DNA from: Lingula anatina
Taxonomy: Eukaryota; Brachiopoda; Lingulata; Lingulida; Lingulidae
Direction of reading: 5' to 3'
Assembly: GCF_001039355.2 (NCBI RefSeq)
Contig: NW_019774624.1
Coordinates: forward strand, 1,674,957-1,738,956
DNA length: 64,000 bases
The notes under the pieces are model-generated. The model was not told where the DNA came from, did no database searches, and worked only from the letters and a program-made list of their open reading frames with translations. Made by a program: the position numbers and the translations under genes. Of this stretch, positions 42,701 to 55,230 are shown piece after piece (within the stretch, counting starts at the first letter, position 1; each line of letters opens with the position of its first letter).

Positions 42701-45700
42701 AAAACTGATTAACTTTGGCAAAAGAAGATTTGAAATTATGATAATGATATGCTGATTTCAGGGGTTTGGTGAAACTTTTGTTATTTGGCTGAAATGAAAA
42801 AAAGAAAAGAAAATTGGTGATCCAAGCATTATATTTGTTTCATATTTTGAACAAGTTAACATGTTTGATTAAGAGCTAAATATAATCAGAAATCAGAAAA
42901 AAACTTTTTCTGTGGAAAAGTGGAATTCTGCATTTTTTAATTCAATTCTGATGGTTCCTGAGATTGACCAAGGTTAGGTCCCACGATAAATGTTCAAAGA
43001 TTTTTTTTTAAAACCTAGGTTCATGTCTGTATAATGTTTTCCAATGAATTGTATGCCTTCCTTTCTCTGTACATTGATGATGTTTTTTAGGGTTCACCAG
43101 CCAATGATTGCTGTAGGAAGCGATGATGCAAATCCATCAGGGGGTGGAAAAGTACAAATATACGAGTACAATGATAATTCAAGGTAAACACAAACACAGA
43201 CATGTATGCGGGAACATATGCACACACACCACATAAAGGTATCAGTGAAAAAATGACATATTATCATTGTGATTAAAAAGCATTTAAATTAAATCAGTTT
43301 TACTAGTTTTTGCCTCTACAGCATGTTTCTGTTAAAAGTGTAGGGGAAGTTATAGGTGCAGTTGCACAGAGGCCCCTTAATCTTTTGTTTGTTTCAACAA
43401 TTAAAATTGCTAATAAATGGGTGAAAAAAAATTGCATACAGAAAAAGATGTTTTGGATTGGAGAGGAAAAATAATGTGCCCAGGGACTTAGACACTGGGA
43501 GAAATTCAAAAGTAATATTTCTTATTATTTACAGGAAGTGGAGTAAAGTTGAGACAATCACCGTGGTAACAGAGTCAGTGAAGGACATCCAGTTTGCACC
43601 CAATTTAGGCAGATCTTACCACTTATTAGGGATAGCCTCCAAAGATGTCAGGATTATTTCCCTCAAGCCACTCAGGTAGTAAAAGTTTTTTGCTTTAATG
43701 ATTGGATTTTACTCTCGCAATATTTAAAAAGTCCAGTCACCAATCCAGTAATTTTACTGTCTGTATGATTTAAAGCGTATTTTCTTTAAGCTTTGATATT
43801 TTATTTCCATTCACATTATTTTAGGAGAAATCAATCTTCAACCCAAATTTCAAGTCACAGTAAACTTGAGTTTCAGATGTTTGAAAATTTCATTTTTTAT
43901 TTCATTTTTTGTCACAATATTTCAGGAGAGACCAGTCTTCAACCCAAACTTCAGGCCACAGTAAATTTGACTTGCGTCAGGTGGCACAGTTTGATGAACA
44001 CAATGCACAGGTGAGGGCAATATGAGTGCAAAGTGTCCATTTGTGAAATCTTTAATGAGAAATATAGCTCTTTTTTGCAATTTGATAATGCAAAATTTGA
44101 AAATGGTATAATTGCTCTTATTTTAGGTATGAGCATCTTGGCCCAGTGTCAAAGTACTAGTCTAGGTTATTTTTAAATATCTATGAAAACAGAGAATCTG
44201 TATAAATTAATGATTAGAATGTTGATTTAAGTCCTATATTTCTTCAATACACTGCTTGTGTTCATGTGTGTTTTCCACACCCTCTCCAGCCAAGAACTTA
44301 ATATTATATAATATTTAGAGAGTCTTCTGGATTTATCCAGATGTCTAGATATTTTAGTGTTGTACTTAAATCCCTGGACCCTCCATATAGAACTGTGAGC
44401 TTTCAGCGCTTGCATCTTTGACTATAGAAAGTTATATTTATATATTAGTCATATTATATTAAAGTATTTAAACATTTGTTTGCAAGGTATGGCGACTTAG
44501 CTGGAATGTGACAGGCACAGTGCTGGCATCTAGTGGTGATGATGGTTGTGTAAGATTATGGAAGGGTAAGGTTTGACTCGTGACCCAAAGCACAGTTTAA
44601 TTGTCTTAAGGGTACCTGTCCATTACCTCAATTTGAACTTAAGTGATACAGTAGTTCATGTTCAGCAAGCATTGGGATTTTGGAAAGTTTTTTTTCATTA
44701 ATTGGTATTGATGCAGTTTAGTTGATAAAAGAAGGAAAAAGATCCTCAGTTGATAAATATATAGAATGTTCTGTTTTTGATATTTTAAAATCATTTTTCA
44801 TCTGAAATGCACTCTCCAGTTCATTTGTGCATCATTTTGAAAAATTTCAACATTTTATCATTATGTTTCAGCAAACTATTTGGACAACTGGAAGTGTATA
44901 TCAGTCCTGAAGGGTGATGGTTCTAACGTGAAACTGCAGGAATCAAGTCAAGTGCAACAGCAACAGCAGACATTAAGTGGCGGTGCTATGAATGGAACAT
45001 CAAGGTACTATAAATTAGGTCCTATAGACCATCCCAGCCAGGTGGTTTGGCACTGAAATCTCTTATATAGGTGGCAGCACTGTAATGAGAGAAAAGATGA
45101 CATTCTGGTGTTTGAAATAGATGGGGACTAAGTAACTAAATGTGGGTGCTTGTTAGCATATGAAAATTTCATCAGTGCCTAGGAATTACCTTTTTTATTG
45201 ATTTATTTTTTTTCTTAAAACTGGTTCTTTTTGACTGAAGGAAAAATTTGTCTTCATTAACTGAAAAGAATTTTTTTCCTTTTTGGTTGCAAAAGTATTA
45301 ATTTGGCCTCTATTTTGCCTAGTTTGTTCCACATCTTCAGTATAGTTTTTTTCTTATCATTCCTAGTTGATCAGCTGAATGAAATATTAAGCTAACAGGA
45401 GCTTGGTGACTATTAATATCTTGCAGACTTTGCATCAGACTTTTCTCTCTTTCCTTTATACTGTATGTCTGGGATTTGGTTTATATGGTTTAGTCTTTTT
45501 TTACCCTCTGGAATCTTGCAATTGTACAGGGTATTTTTTTTCTCCCTTCAATGTCTAAAATGGTTTGTAAGACCATTTGTGCAAAATGATATTCTATGTC
45601 AGATATAAACTGTTATTTATGTTTATAAGAAGGCAGTAAACTTGCACACATAAATTTGTTCCTCATTTTTTAGGGTTAAAAGCAAAGTAGAGTAAATTAT

Positions 45701-48700
45701 GTAAGTTGCAAAGGCCCTGCAACTCTCTCCTACCAAAACATAGAGATTTTGTTTTCAAATACCAGGGTATCCAGATGCTTTTCTTTCAGATATGTCAAAA
45801 TTTGTTCATATGATTAAAGCCCAGATGACTAATTATGATAAATAAAGGTTCTGTGTAATGTGAGAAGTTTGGCAATTGTTCTTGTTGAAATAGAATGAAA
45901 AGAAAATGCTGCATATGCATGGTATGAAAAATGATTTGTTGATAAGAAGGCAAACCGTCTAGATTGATGAGTGTTGTTTACAGAACAATGGAATTGGTCA
46001 GAATGTTGATTTTTTTTATCTATGGAAATACAACACACTTTGTTTGTTCATGCAAAATGTATATGGAATAGGTGTATCATTTTTTTGGCTGGGTGGGCAG
46101 GGTGGGAGAGACTTCTCAAACTACACAAACCTCTGTAGAGAAAAAGGAGGCTGCAAATAAATATATCCATCCCCCCAAAAACCCTCTTCAACCCACAATT
46201 TTTTTTTCACATGCTGTTTTACTGAAGGCTTGAGCTCATGTTTTATTTAGATACCATAGCTCATTTTAGCTTGTTGTTCGATTGTTTTGTTTGTAAAAGG
46301 TCTGTTTATTTTCCATTAAAAACAGTATTACAAGTAAGAATCATATACCTATATAGTGATGATATGTACAATAATAATAATAATACATATGTAAATTCAC
46401 CCATATTCAGGTGCATTATGTATTACCATCTGTTTTCTTTGAGTGATATTCTTGTTTCTTCTCAGCTGTTTGTACCAAAATAAAGTGTATCCCATTGGTG
46501 AGCTGGTGTATGTGGTTTTTATTTTCTTTGTAGTTTCTCACTGATATTTCCTAAGTATTGGTTTCTAACCCTTATCTTGTTAATTCTTTATGCCTACCGT
46601 ATTGTTGTATTTTAAAATCTCAGATGTAGTAGAGCTTAGGGTTTATATTTCATTATTCTTCATTCCATAACTTTTTAAAAGTTTGGCAAGTCCAAAATGT
46701 GTAAAACTTGAGAACTGGCCCCGGTTTCACAATAAAAACTGAAGTCAGTTCCAGTGGCTATCATCTTTGTTAATAACGTTACATGGCCACATGCACACAT
46801 CTTACCAGATAATGTCTTCCTGAGAAGGCACCCAGAAACAGTGTTACAAAGCTCTCATGGACACATGCACACATCCGTAGCCAGGGAACTGACTCAAGTC
46901 TTTCGTGAAACTGGGGCCTGCTGGTAATTATCTATTGCCATGCTGGTAATTATCTATAGCCATGCTGGTAATTATCTATAGCCATCCTAAAAGAAAAGTT
47001 GTTCTGAATTATTCTGTTCAAAATTATGGAAAAGCAGTCCATATAATTTATGTGAAGAGCTCTCTTTTATTCAAAATTAACATTTGGTTTGTTTCAGTAA
47101 AGTTGCATTTGATTTTTTTGTCTTTTTTTTTAAATACACCAATAAAATTAGTCTCAAACTGTTGAAATATTCAGATTTTCTTGCAAGATGGAATTATTTT
47201 TCAGACACTCACCATCTGTGGAGGCAGATACTCTAGCTGTCTCCTTGGATCGTTTCTTTTTCTAAACTATTTTGGTTTGGTATTCTGTTTAATTATCCCA
47301 CATAATCCACCTGCTTCTAATGGGCCACAGTCAACAACTCGACTAAACAGATATTTTGAGTATATAATCCATGTCATCCTGTTATTAACATGGTATCAAT
47401 CCATTTTCTGGGATTAATGCTTAACAAGCACTTTTTGCTTTAAAGTCATTTGTACTGAGGTTGACATGTTGCCCTGAATGTCACCTGGCTCTTATATTGT
47501 GACATGCTGTGATGCTTGCATGACATTCAAAATGACTTGGGTGAAATAACACATTGAGATTACGAGTCTTAACATAGGGGGAAAAGTGCAAAATCAATCT
47601 GAAGAAATCCAGATCTTCTTACCTTCACTTGGCTACCTACGATCCCTCATGACAAACCTAAATAGATTACTGTCACTGCTGTGAGCATAAAACAGACAAA
47701 GCAATAAGAAGCTGATGCAAGAACTTTATTTCAGGCTATAAATTAGGTTTAACTAGTAGCCCTTTAAATTCTTTAATGAAATTCCTGTCCATTTTGGCTA
47801 AGAATGATTTTCAGATAAGTTAATTTGGGAAATGAGACCAAGATTGAGTTTGAGGTAGAATAATGGTTTTGTGAAACTTTCTTGGCATTGAATGACTTTT
47901 AAGTCCCAGACCCTCAGGAGGAGGGACAGCAACAGTGAAGGTAAGAGGATCTTGATTTATTCATTATTCCTGAAGAAATGACAGCAATTGCTTGTGGATG
48001 TCAGTGTCCGTTATGCTGAATTTGATGACAAAAATTTCCATTCCCCCTACGTGTAGTTTTTCTGACACGTCAAAATGATTTGACATATTGCTGCAAAATT
48101 TTTGGTTAAAAGGTTTGTCCACATTACTGCATCTTCAGATTTTAACTCTTGTTTTTACCTGAACTATTTCAAGCCCATAATTCATTTCTTTCTCTCTCTT
48201 CCTCTCTCTCAAGCTCTCTGACACACACACACTTTTTTTACATTTTTATGCAATGCTTTCACTGTGATAATGCTCTTCGCCATGCTTTAATTTTGCTGCC
48301 TCATGAATGTTTTTTTTTTTCCTAAGTTTCTTGTTAAAGCGTGTTCTGTAAGTTGGGCACAATAAGTAAAGTACATCTGCTGCATACAGTAACAATTTGA
48401 ATCCAATAATTTGTTTGAACGCTTTGTCAAAAGGTAGGACAAAATAATTTGGGTCACAGCCAATTTTTTTGTGTATTTTCCTTCAAGCTTTAATTTTATG
48501 GTTTTTGCTCCTGCAGTAAAAAAGAAAGACCTGTATATTATTTCATTCATCAAATGGTCATCAAGAAAATAGTTGCATAAGTAATGGATCAATTTCAGTT
48601 TTGACTAATATCAATATATTGGATTTTATTTTTCAGTCCCCCAGGGCAAGCCCCCCTGCCATTAAATATCAAACGCAACTCCGGTTGGGCATACTTCAAT

Positions 48701-48733
48701 ACCAAGAAGGACCAAGGCAAACACTACTACTGA
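39751..48733 (+). CDS. SEH1L: Nucleoporin SEH1 (complete copy, 11 exons)
   Basis: WD40 propeller subunit of the nuclear-pore Y complex and of GATOR2. Exons: 39751-39861, 40152-40202, 41229-41334, 41958-42073, 42521-42651, 43091-43183, 43535-43675, 43926-44010, 44487-44565, 44872-45004, 48637-48733, giving 380 residues (human 360 or 421 by isoform). WD blades are seen as [42 protein letters not shown] and [20 protein letters not shown]. The tail after about residue 320 is Gln/Ser-rich and disordered. Exon 11, 3.6 kb away, joins in frame and ends [16 protein letters not shown]. It is the least certain exon and an alternative 3' end is possible. A decayed exon 8 duplicate precedes exon 8. Poly(A) signal candidate at 49879-49884. 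It converges with PPIL3. Confidence 0.93.
40313..40526. mobile_element. 214-bp hairpin element, CAAT duplication, second block only
   Basis: Inserted in SEH1 intron 2. The first block reads GGGTGTCAATGAATCA (24316-24331) without it. Flanks CAAT at 40309-40312 and 40527-40530. Sub-terminal inverted repeat CATAGATTAGATCGACCTA versus reverse complement of GATCGATCTAAAATCTATG. GC-richer than its surroundings, no ORF. Terminal bases do not match perfectly, so its exact ends are uncertain. Confidence 0.75.
41322..41540 (+). repeat. ~100-bp tandem repeat duplicating the SEH1 exon 3 donor (3 units here, 2 in first block)
   Basis: The unit spans the last ~20 bp of exon 3 (GTGTGGGAGGAGCTAG), the donor GTATGT and about 80 bp of intron. 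Donor-like sites lie at 41335 (the real one), 41436 and 41534 (diverged, CTTG|GTATGTT). The first block has only two, at 25111 and 25212. It is a copy-number difference at an exon-intron boundary. Confidence 0.85.
43825..43880 (+). pseudogene. Decayed tandem duplicate of SEH1 exon 8
   Basis: 101 bp upstream of exon 8. It has an acceptor (ATTATTTTAG) and sequence matching exon 8 (TCTTCAACCCAAA..TCA...CACAGTAAA), but it breaks off after CTTGAGTTTCAGATG without a GT donor. The first block has the same piece from 27707 up to the N. Splicing to it would read through into exon 8 in the wrong frame, so it is probably silent. Confidence 0.7.
46717..46918. mobile_element. 202-bp TIR element in SEH1 intron 10
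   Basis: Starts GGCCCCGGTTTCACAATAAA and ends TTTCGTGAAACTGGGGCC. The ends are inverted repeats of about 28 bp with some mismatches. No clean target duplication is visible. No coding capacity. Probably a MITE. Confidence 0.65.
46920..46985. repeat. 22-bp tandem repeat, three units
   Basis: Three head-to-tail units beginning GCTGGTAATTATCTAT, at 46920-46941, 46942-46963 and 46964-46985, directly after the preceding TIR element. Confidence 0.9.
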
Positions 48734-50680
48734 CTTTTCCAAAACTCAAGAAATGCAAGTTCTACAAAAGCAATCAAGATGGTAAACCAGTGTCATATCA
48801 AAGTGATCTACCAAGAGCTGATTAAGGTCATGCCACCAAATTAATGGAGCAAAGGAACATTATGGAGGAGCCTAGTTTGTCTAAATGTGGTGCTGTCAAC
48901 CCTGTATGTATGACAATGTTGTTATTTACAGTATGATAACACAAAAATGGAGTAAAAATGGATGGAACTCACGTCATTCAAGGAAACAGAATGGTCATAA
49001 AGGATAAACTTGACTTCCCAATGCTGTCAGTCTGTAGTTGCTAACACCAAATTCAGTGACTTAATTTTTGCTTTACTTATAAAGACTTTTTTATCAAAGA
49101 GGAAAAATTTCATCCATGAAAAGTTACTGAATTGGGTTGGCAGCTATGTTACTGTGGGTTGATACAGGAAGAAGTCGTATTCAGGAGGGTTATCAACCAT
49201 CCCATATCTTAATCAGGGATACTCTGTAAGTCTTACTTATCCCCCTACCCGCCAAAAGTAATAATAACATTTTTACAGTTACACTGTGTTACACACAAGT
49301 TGGATAACATCCATCTTTTAAGGCACTCCAAGATTGTGTAACTTAGAGACAATCTTGTCTACAAAATGAGTGACTTGCTTTGAATTGTGGTAAGGTTTTA
49401 ATATTTATTTTTGAAGACGGCTGGCAAAAGATCTGAAGCTCATTTTACTAGAAGTGAATATTGGTTTACAACACAAAACTGACCCATTTTCTTTTGTGGC
49501 TTGGATGGTTGATTCTGAGAGGAAGATAAGAAAACAAATGCACAGCTTACAGTAAATGTTTTGCAACGGAATATGTTTGAATGCTTGATACCTTCCAAGC
49601 AATGGAAGGCAGAATCTGGAGATTCGGCTTCGAAAATACCTATGTCATGGTCATACTGGATCTTTCATGCAAAGAAGCCACATAATTTGATTTTATCAGA
49701 CAATTTACATAAAATATGATATTGTTTTGTGTGATATGTTTGAGGAAATTTTAGGTTTTAATATGAACAGAGGATACTACAGTGAAGAAAAAATATCATG
49801 TAGGTATGAAAATGAAGTGTAACAGTTTAAACTGTCTCTGTAGGTAAAGCTATCCCAAGTCTTTCAGTTCTTAATTGTAATAAATATAATTTTAACACTG
49901 ATAAAACCCGTTTCTTATTTATGATAACAAATTTCTGGTTCTTTAGCTTTTTATTATCTTTTAAAGAATGAACAAAGAAATAGTAGTTATCGAACATTTA
50001 TTTTTAAAAATTATGCAATAAAGATAAAAAATGTTACCCCTTATTTACTTTTAAATCTGTTAATTACATTAAAGGTGGGGAGTACTCGCTGTGCCAAGAA
50101 TGAAATGAGACTAATCTGTCTCACACCAGGAGTGTTTCACAGAAGCACTTCAGCCTGGAAATTGCAACCTTAATTTTAAGTCTACTTTAGCCAAAGTTAA
50201 GGCAGCAGTAGTCCAATTAGAATCATACAAATATTGTGTCCATTTCATGATGAGGAATATGTGACTAAAATAAACATTTCGGGCAAATATATAATTGAAG
50301 TTTACTAGAGTACTTTGGATATATCATGAATGGAAGTAGACTAGTTCTTTGGTCTAAAAGTTTTAACATTGAAGACCCAATGTTCAGTTATATGTCAGGT
50401 GCTAAACTAGCCCCTGGGCCTTCATACTGCTTTCTTAATCTACATCTTGCCACTTGTCACACTCTGTCACAAACCATTAAAATATCATCAACATCTGACT
50501 GCACTATAAACAGTAATGTGGAGACTCTCCATTGTTTTCTGCTCTGTACACAGTGAGAGAAAAACAATCAATGCAGTTGTCAATGTGACAGTTGTATTGC
50601 TTTTGGTCTCCATAATTCAATCCAAAGAGTGTTACCTCTTCTAAGAGCCAAGGCATTTTGATAATATGTCTAAAATTCAT
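48734..50680. other. Convergent 3' UTRs of SEH1 (+) and PPIL3 (-)
   Basis: No coding exon. Candidate poly(A) hexamers face each other: AATAAA at 49879-49884 on the plus strand and AATAAA on the minus strand (TTTATT at 49997-50002). The two transcripts would end within about 120 bp of each other or overlap slightly. Confidence 0.5.
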
Positions 50681-52362
50681 TCAGTCTGCTAGGGGATTGG
50701 CATGTATTGTCACAGTTTGTATTTTAATGTCATTTAATGGCCGGAATGTCTTTTCCGCTACAGGTTGTTTTTCTATTTCATCCAGGGTATCAAAACCATC
50801 TATCACTCTGCAATTAAAAAAAAAACACTTGTTTATCATGTGGTAATTTTGTGCATATTACGATACTTTTAAGTCTTTAAAATCATTCCACTTTTCCAGA
50901 TCTTATGTAAACAGTTGTAAAATGTCTCCAAGGCAGGAGAGTATGACTTTCAGTGGAAGTAAAAATTGTCAGTTGCCTCATACAACAGAAAACTGCAGAT
51001 TACCAAAGTGACTGGCCTGTATGATCCCCCTATGTGTTCCTTACTGTGCATGTGCATTGCAATACAAATATAACAAATAAAGATAATGTAATTTAAAAAA
51101 ATGAAAACTTCCTTCCAAAAATACAGTCTGACTGCAAACCATCCTAACAGGTTTCCTCATTGGCTATCTGCATTGCAATAAAAAGATGAAGAATGTTTTA
51201 TAAGGACCTACCTTCCAAAGACGGCATACTTCATATCTAAATGTGGCTGTTTTCCATATGCAATGAAGAACTGCGAGGCATTTGTGTTGGGGCCATTGTT
51301 TGCCATAGACAGGGTACCCCTAGCATTGTGCTGAATGAAGAAAAAGAGGTGACTTTAAAACATCTCTTGGAAATAATTCTTGGTTCCTCACTTGTCAGTA
51401 GACACCAGATTTTCATAATGCACAGTATAAATTCATTTCAAAACCTTGAAAGATTAAATTGTCACATGTCAATATTTCAGCGGCTAACAAGAGAACTTCA
51501 CCAGGGAATGAGGCTCTGATGAGAATGTTTTGTTAGACACTAAAATACTGGGAGACTTCAACACTTTTTTTTAAAATGGCCCTCTTTGTTTTGAGTCAGC
51601 CAAAATGGCCCAGCCAGATTTCGACCCAGGAAGATCCCTGGACTTGGAGTGTTAATATCCTGGAGTTTTTTGTTGTTTAAAGATTCTGTTTCTGTTAATA
51701 AAATTACCTTTAGACTCTCATGGAATTCATCCTCAAACTTCCTCCCCCAGATGCTGTCTCCCCCCTTGCCTGTTCCAGTAGGGTCCCCAGTTTGAGTCAT
51801 AAATCCTTTGATATTTCTGTGAAACACAGATCCATTGTAGTAGTCGCTAGCACACAAGGCTAGGAAATTCTGAAATAAATAATTGATTTCATCATTATCA
51901 TCATGATAACGTGAGGTAACCTCACATAAGCACTGACAAATGTGAAGTAAACATCTTATTGTTCACTAATAATAAAAGTATTTAATTCATAATGTTTGTC
52001 CCAAGTAAAATTTTTTTTTTTTTTTACTGCATAGGAAATGAACGTGTGTTAGCATATCTATTAAATTAAATATATATTAAATTTCTTTTACCTCAAAGCC
52101 ACTTCTGTGTGTAAAAAAAAAAAACAAACACTTGCACAGCAGATGAAATTCTTTAGTGAAAAATATTTACTAGCAAGCTTTCAATTCCGATGATTATTCA
52201 TTGGTAGACCAATCTGAGTTTTTGTCAGTACCTTCCTCAATTTGGCTGATACTGAAACTAGGGATTGATCAGAGGGGCACCCCTTACCTCACAAGTCTTA
52301 GGCACCTGTTCACAGAACAATTCAACTTTTAAATCTCCCAGGTCTGTGTGGAGAGTCACTGC
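50681..52362 (-). CDS. PPIL3: Peptidyl-prolyl cis-trans isomerase-like 3 (first codon exon uncertain)
   Basis: Cyclophilin-fold prolyl isomerase of the spliceosome. Exons: 52362-52288, 51869-51708, 51330-51212, 50807-50681, all GT/AG, 160 codons ending in a TGA stop. With a start Met this gives 161 residues, exactly the human length. Landmarks: [31 protein letters not shown], the catalytic-loop [42 protein letters not shown]. The exon giving the initiator Met is not certain. The first visible exon begins in phase 0 after TTTTTTAG, so the preceding exon should end with a whole codon. A candidate is ATG GCC ACT at 52630-52622, adjoining the MKKS stop, but the better donor there (GTAAGT) is 2 nt further on and out of frame. 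Same strand as MKKS, 268 bp downstream. Confidence 0.9.
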
Positions 52363-52630
52363 CTAAAAAATAAAGTAGGGAAAAGATAAAAGCTACGCAA
52401 ATACCATTTCTTACTTAATAATATTACATAAGTATATAACTGCAGTCTGTAGCAGTTTTTCCAACCATTCTATATACTTTCAAGTTTGTATTTTACAGAC
52501 TCCAAAATTGAACGAAGTATGGAATTTTGTATGAAGAGTCTTTGGCCTTTTGCTCTTCCATCCAAAACGTGCTCAATGAAATTGCCTATGTACCAACACC
52601 AACATAACAGTTCACTTACACAGTGGCCAT

Positions 52631-54980
52631 TCAACTTAAACCTTTAATCTGTAGCACACTTCTGGCTATATCACTGGCAGTTTTGAGAGCACTAATTCTT
52701 ATAGCGGCCAAGTCCACCACAGAGTGACCAGTGTTGGTCACTGTATTGGTACACTGGTCATCTTTCGGAAGACTGAACTTAAAACTGGTAACAAACTGGT
52801 CCAGTGCCTGGAACACATGGGCTGAGGAACAGCTGAAAATTTGATTGATAATCCGATAGTTCTGTCTAACGTAATCCTTGAGGTGGTTCACCATGGCAAG
52901 CTCCCATGCTCCACCTCCTGGGAGGACCATGGGTGTGGCCAGTGCCAGCTGAAGTGTGTCAATCACAGCTTGACACGCCCATTTCAGTTCTTCAAGACAC
53001 TCCTCCTGCCTGTTACACAGCACAATTGAGCTGACTCCACTTGCTGATCTATACATATGCAAGTATTTCTGCATTCCGAGTACCTTAATCCCCAACCCAT
53101 CCAGCTTTCCACTGTACTCCTCACACCACCCTTGCAAACTACCAACAGGTGTCGCTCCAGTCAGTTCTTGTAAAGCAGAAGTGGTCTGGAGACCAAGTCT
53201 GTCCAGGACCATCACTCCATGCTGATGTAGATACTGTGCTACCCTGCTGTCTATTACTTTTTGACAGGCCACAAGTCCTATGGATGAAGCCACCCACTGC
53301 TTGGCTAAGCCCATCAGGGCACTGATCACAACATCACTGGATCTGCAGGGTGCAACCACTGAGCGTGAACCACCCTCTGGTTCTGAAGTTGCAATGGGGT
53401 CAATTTCGGCATCTTGTCTTTCATCTCGGCCAGCAATATAAGACTCAGCATCCAGGTGAATGACATCCGATGTCATTTGATAGTCAGCTGAGACAAACTC
53501 CTCGCTGTCTCCAACCATCGAAATTGTCACCAAGGCCAGCCTGAGGGGTTGATCGCATGGAGTCACCCTGTGAACTGTTGAGAGTCTGTACAGAACCCCT
53601 GGTATGTACTCACTCTGCTGCACTGGCCGGCCCTCTAGACACACATAGGAAATAGGATAGAAGGCCCTATGACTCCTCAATGTGTCATCAGTATTAACAC
53701 AGCCTAAAAATGCTTTCAAAAGCAAAGCACCCAAGTGGGTTTTATCCCTTAGCATGAGGCAGCAGCCAGGTTTAGAGTCCAGAATGCCACCAATCATCCC
53801 CAGCATGGATTCTATACTGGCCACATCTAAAGTTGTTTGGAAAGACGTTAAAAATTCCACACACAGTGTTGTGAAGTGATTATACAAATCACCCATTACA
53901 CGCGGGTGCATGTCCAGATTTCTTACACCAAGAACGAGCCTTGATGCAAGTCCTGCAGCAAACAATCCTCCGTCACTAAATTTCTGCAAATGACTGTCCA
54001 CTGCTGCTATAATAAGCTTGACTGCAGGAGAGGAGATGGAGAACACTTTCAAAAGCCTCCCACATGTTGAAGTCAATGTCACATGACCACCTTGTGAGTT
54101 TTGGATCATTTTTAGTTTCCCATACGGACCAAAGGATGAAGTTACCAACTGATGGAAGATGGCAAGGGAATCTAATTGACCCGATTGTTTAACTAGACTG
54201 GATTTGGACTGCTGGACTAACTTTTGGCCATACTGATCAGCTGCAGGATGCTTCTCTGCATTCTGCAAAGACAAAATAACAAATATTCATTATCTTATCT
54301 TGCACTTTAATTGATGACAAAGAGAGCTAAGTGACATAACTCTTTTATGTTTCCTGTGTATTTGACAAATTTTTCCAGCATAAAATTTAGACAATTTAAG
54401 AATAAAAACTTGTATATCTGCTATATATTACACCAGTAAATAATACTTTTTTGATAGAATATATACATGCATGATAAGACATGATAATGAACATTGTTTT
54501 TTGTCTTTCTGAAAATGCAGCATTGGTCGTTCAGATCGCACTTTAGATGGACGATTTGATCATTATGATAGCTATAATGTAGGTGAATACGGTCAGAAAT
54601 AACTTACACATTTTCACAGGAAAGGAGTGCTTTACAACTATAAATAATTCTGTTTTGATAGTGATAACTCAAATTCTTATCTTCATTGTATTTTATCCAG
54701 TGCGCATTTTCGCAGTCTTCGAAGTTATAATTGGATATAAGCAACAGATAATTTACATACCACCCCTCAGCTCTAAAGGAAGTAAACATACTATGATAAT
54801 CAGATTAGTCTTCATGGCAAACTTCTCTGTGACGTGAGAAATGGAAAGAATCGGTGAATTCTTTCATTTCTATCAACAAAGATTATTATTATTATATTAG
54901 AAAGAAAACAACGTCATGGATCAAACTCGTCCCAGATAATATTAATGATGGCATAAATGCCCCGCTGGTATACCTACCAT
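52631..54980 (-). CDS. MKKS: MKKS/BBS6 chaperonin-like protein
   Basis: Group II chaperonin (CCT) relative that, with BBS10, BBS12 and CCT, assembles the BBSome for cilia. Two coding exons: 54980-54978, which holds only the ATG immediately followed by donor GTAGGT, and 54262-52631, starting after acceptor TTTGCAG. Joined product is 544 residues (human 570). The long open frame extends to 54274 only by reading across the acceptor from a TTG, so that upstream part is rejected. Landmarks: FHQLVTSSFGPYGKLKMI (equivalent to the CCT P-loop region), KFSDGGLFAAGLASRLVLG at the place of the GDGTT ATPase motif, which is not intact (as in other MKKS proteins), and LPGGGAWELAMVNHLKDYV in the C-terminal equatorial part. 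Its stop TGA is followed directly by ATG. Confidence 0.93.
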
Positions 54981-55230
54981 ATTATATGATTTGCGTCCGT
55001 TTGCCGACCCAAGAATAACTGTGAGGACAGTCGGCGGTGACAGTCGCCGTCGTTACATGTGCGCGGACCCTGGGACCTCGTTTTGAGTGAACTTCCTGTT
55101 CGAGGAAGCCTAAAAGACGGAATACGGAAGCAACGGAACAGACTAGATCAAATGAGAGTTTAAAGATACAAGTGACTTCTTCAAACTTCGAACTATAGAA
55201 AACTTATCTGGAAATAGGTCTTTTGTTACC
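54981..55230. promoter_or_regulatory. Putative bidirectional promoter upstream of MKKS
   Basis: A 250-bp GC- and CpG-richer island between the MKKS ATG and a plus-strand ATG at 55231. It has ETS-type sites ACTTCCTG (55091-55098) and CGGAAG (55125-55130). No TATA box. Promoter use is inferred from position and composition. Confidence 0.45.

Larger units (their letters stand above)
27753..43867. repeat. Second copy of the ~16-kb block
   Basis: Collinear with 12071-27749 through AGXT2 exons 1-2, ENTR1, NEURL2 and SEH1 exons 1-7, then continuing into unique SEH1 sequence. All splice sites checked are kept. Coding changes are few, while introns show many small indels. Block-specific insertions: 28672-29646 and 40313-40526. 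Lacking here: the first-block insertions at 12488, 19057, 19665 and 25874. Confidence 0.95.
45005..48636 (+). other. SEH1 intron 10
   Basis: A 3.6-kb intron, AT-rich, with no supported exon. Holds the TIR element and 22-bp repeat above. The short ORFs here have no splice context. Confidence 0.55.

Noticed and set aside
54263-54274. Extended MKKS start at 54274
   Set aside because: Starts at a TTG and reads across the acceptor TTTGCAG. The ATG-only exon at 54980-54978 fits in phase.
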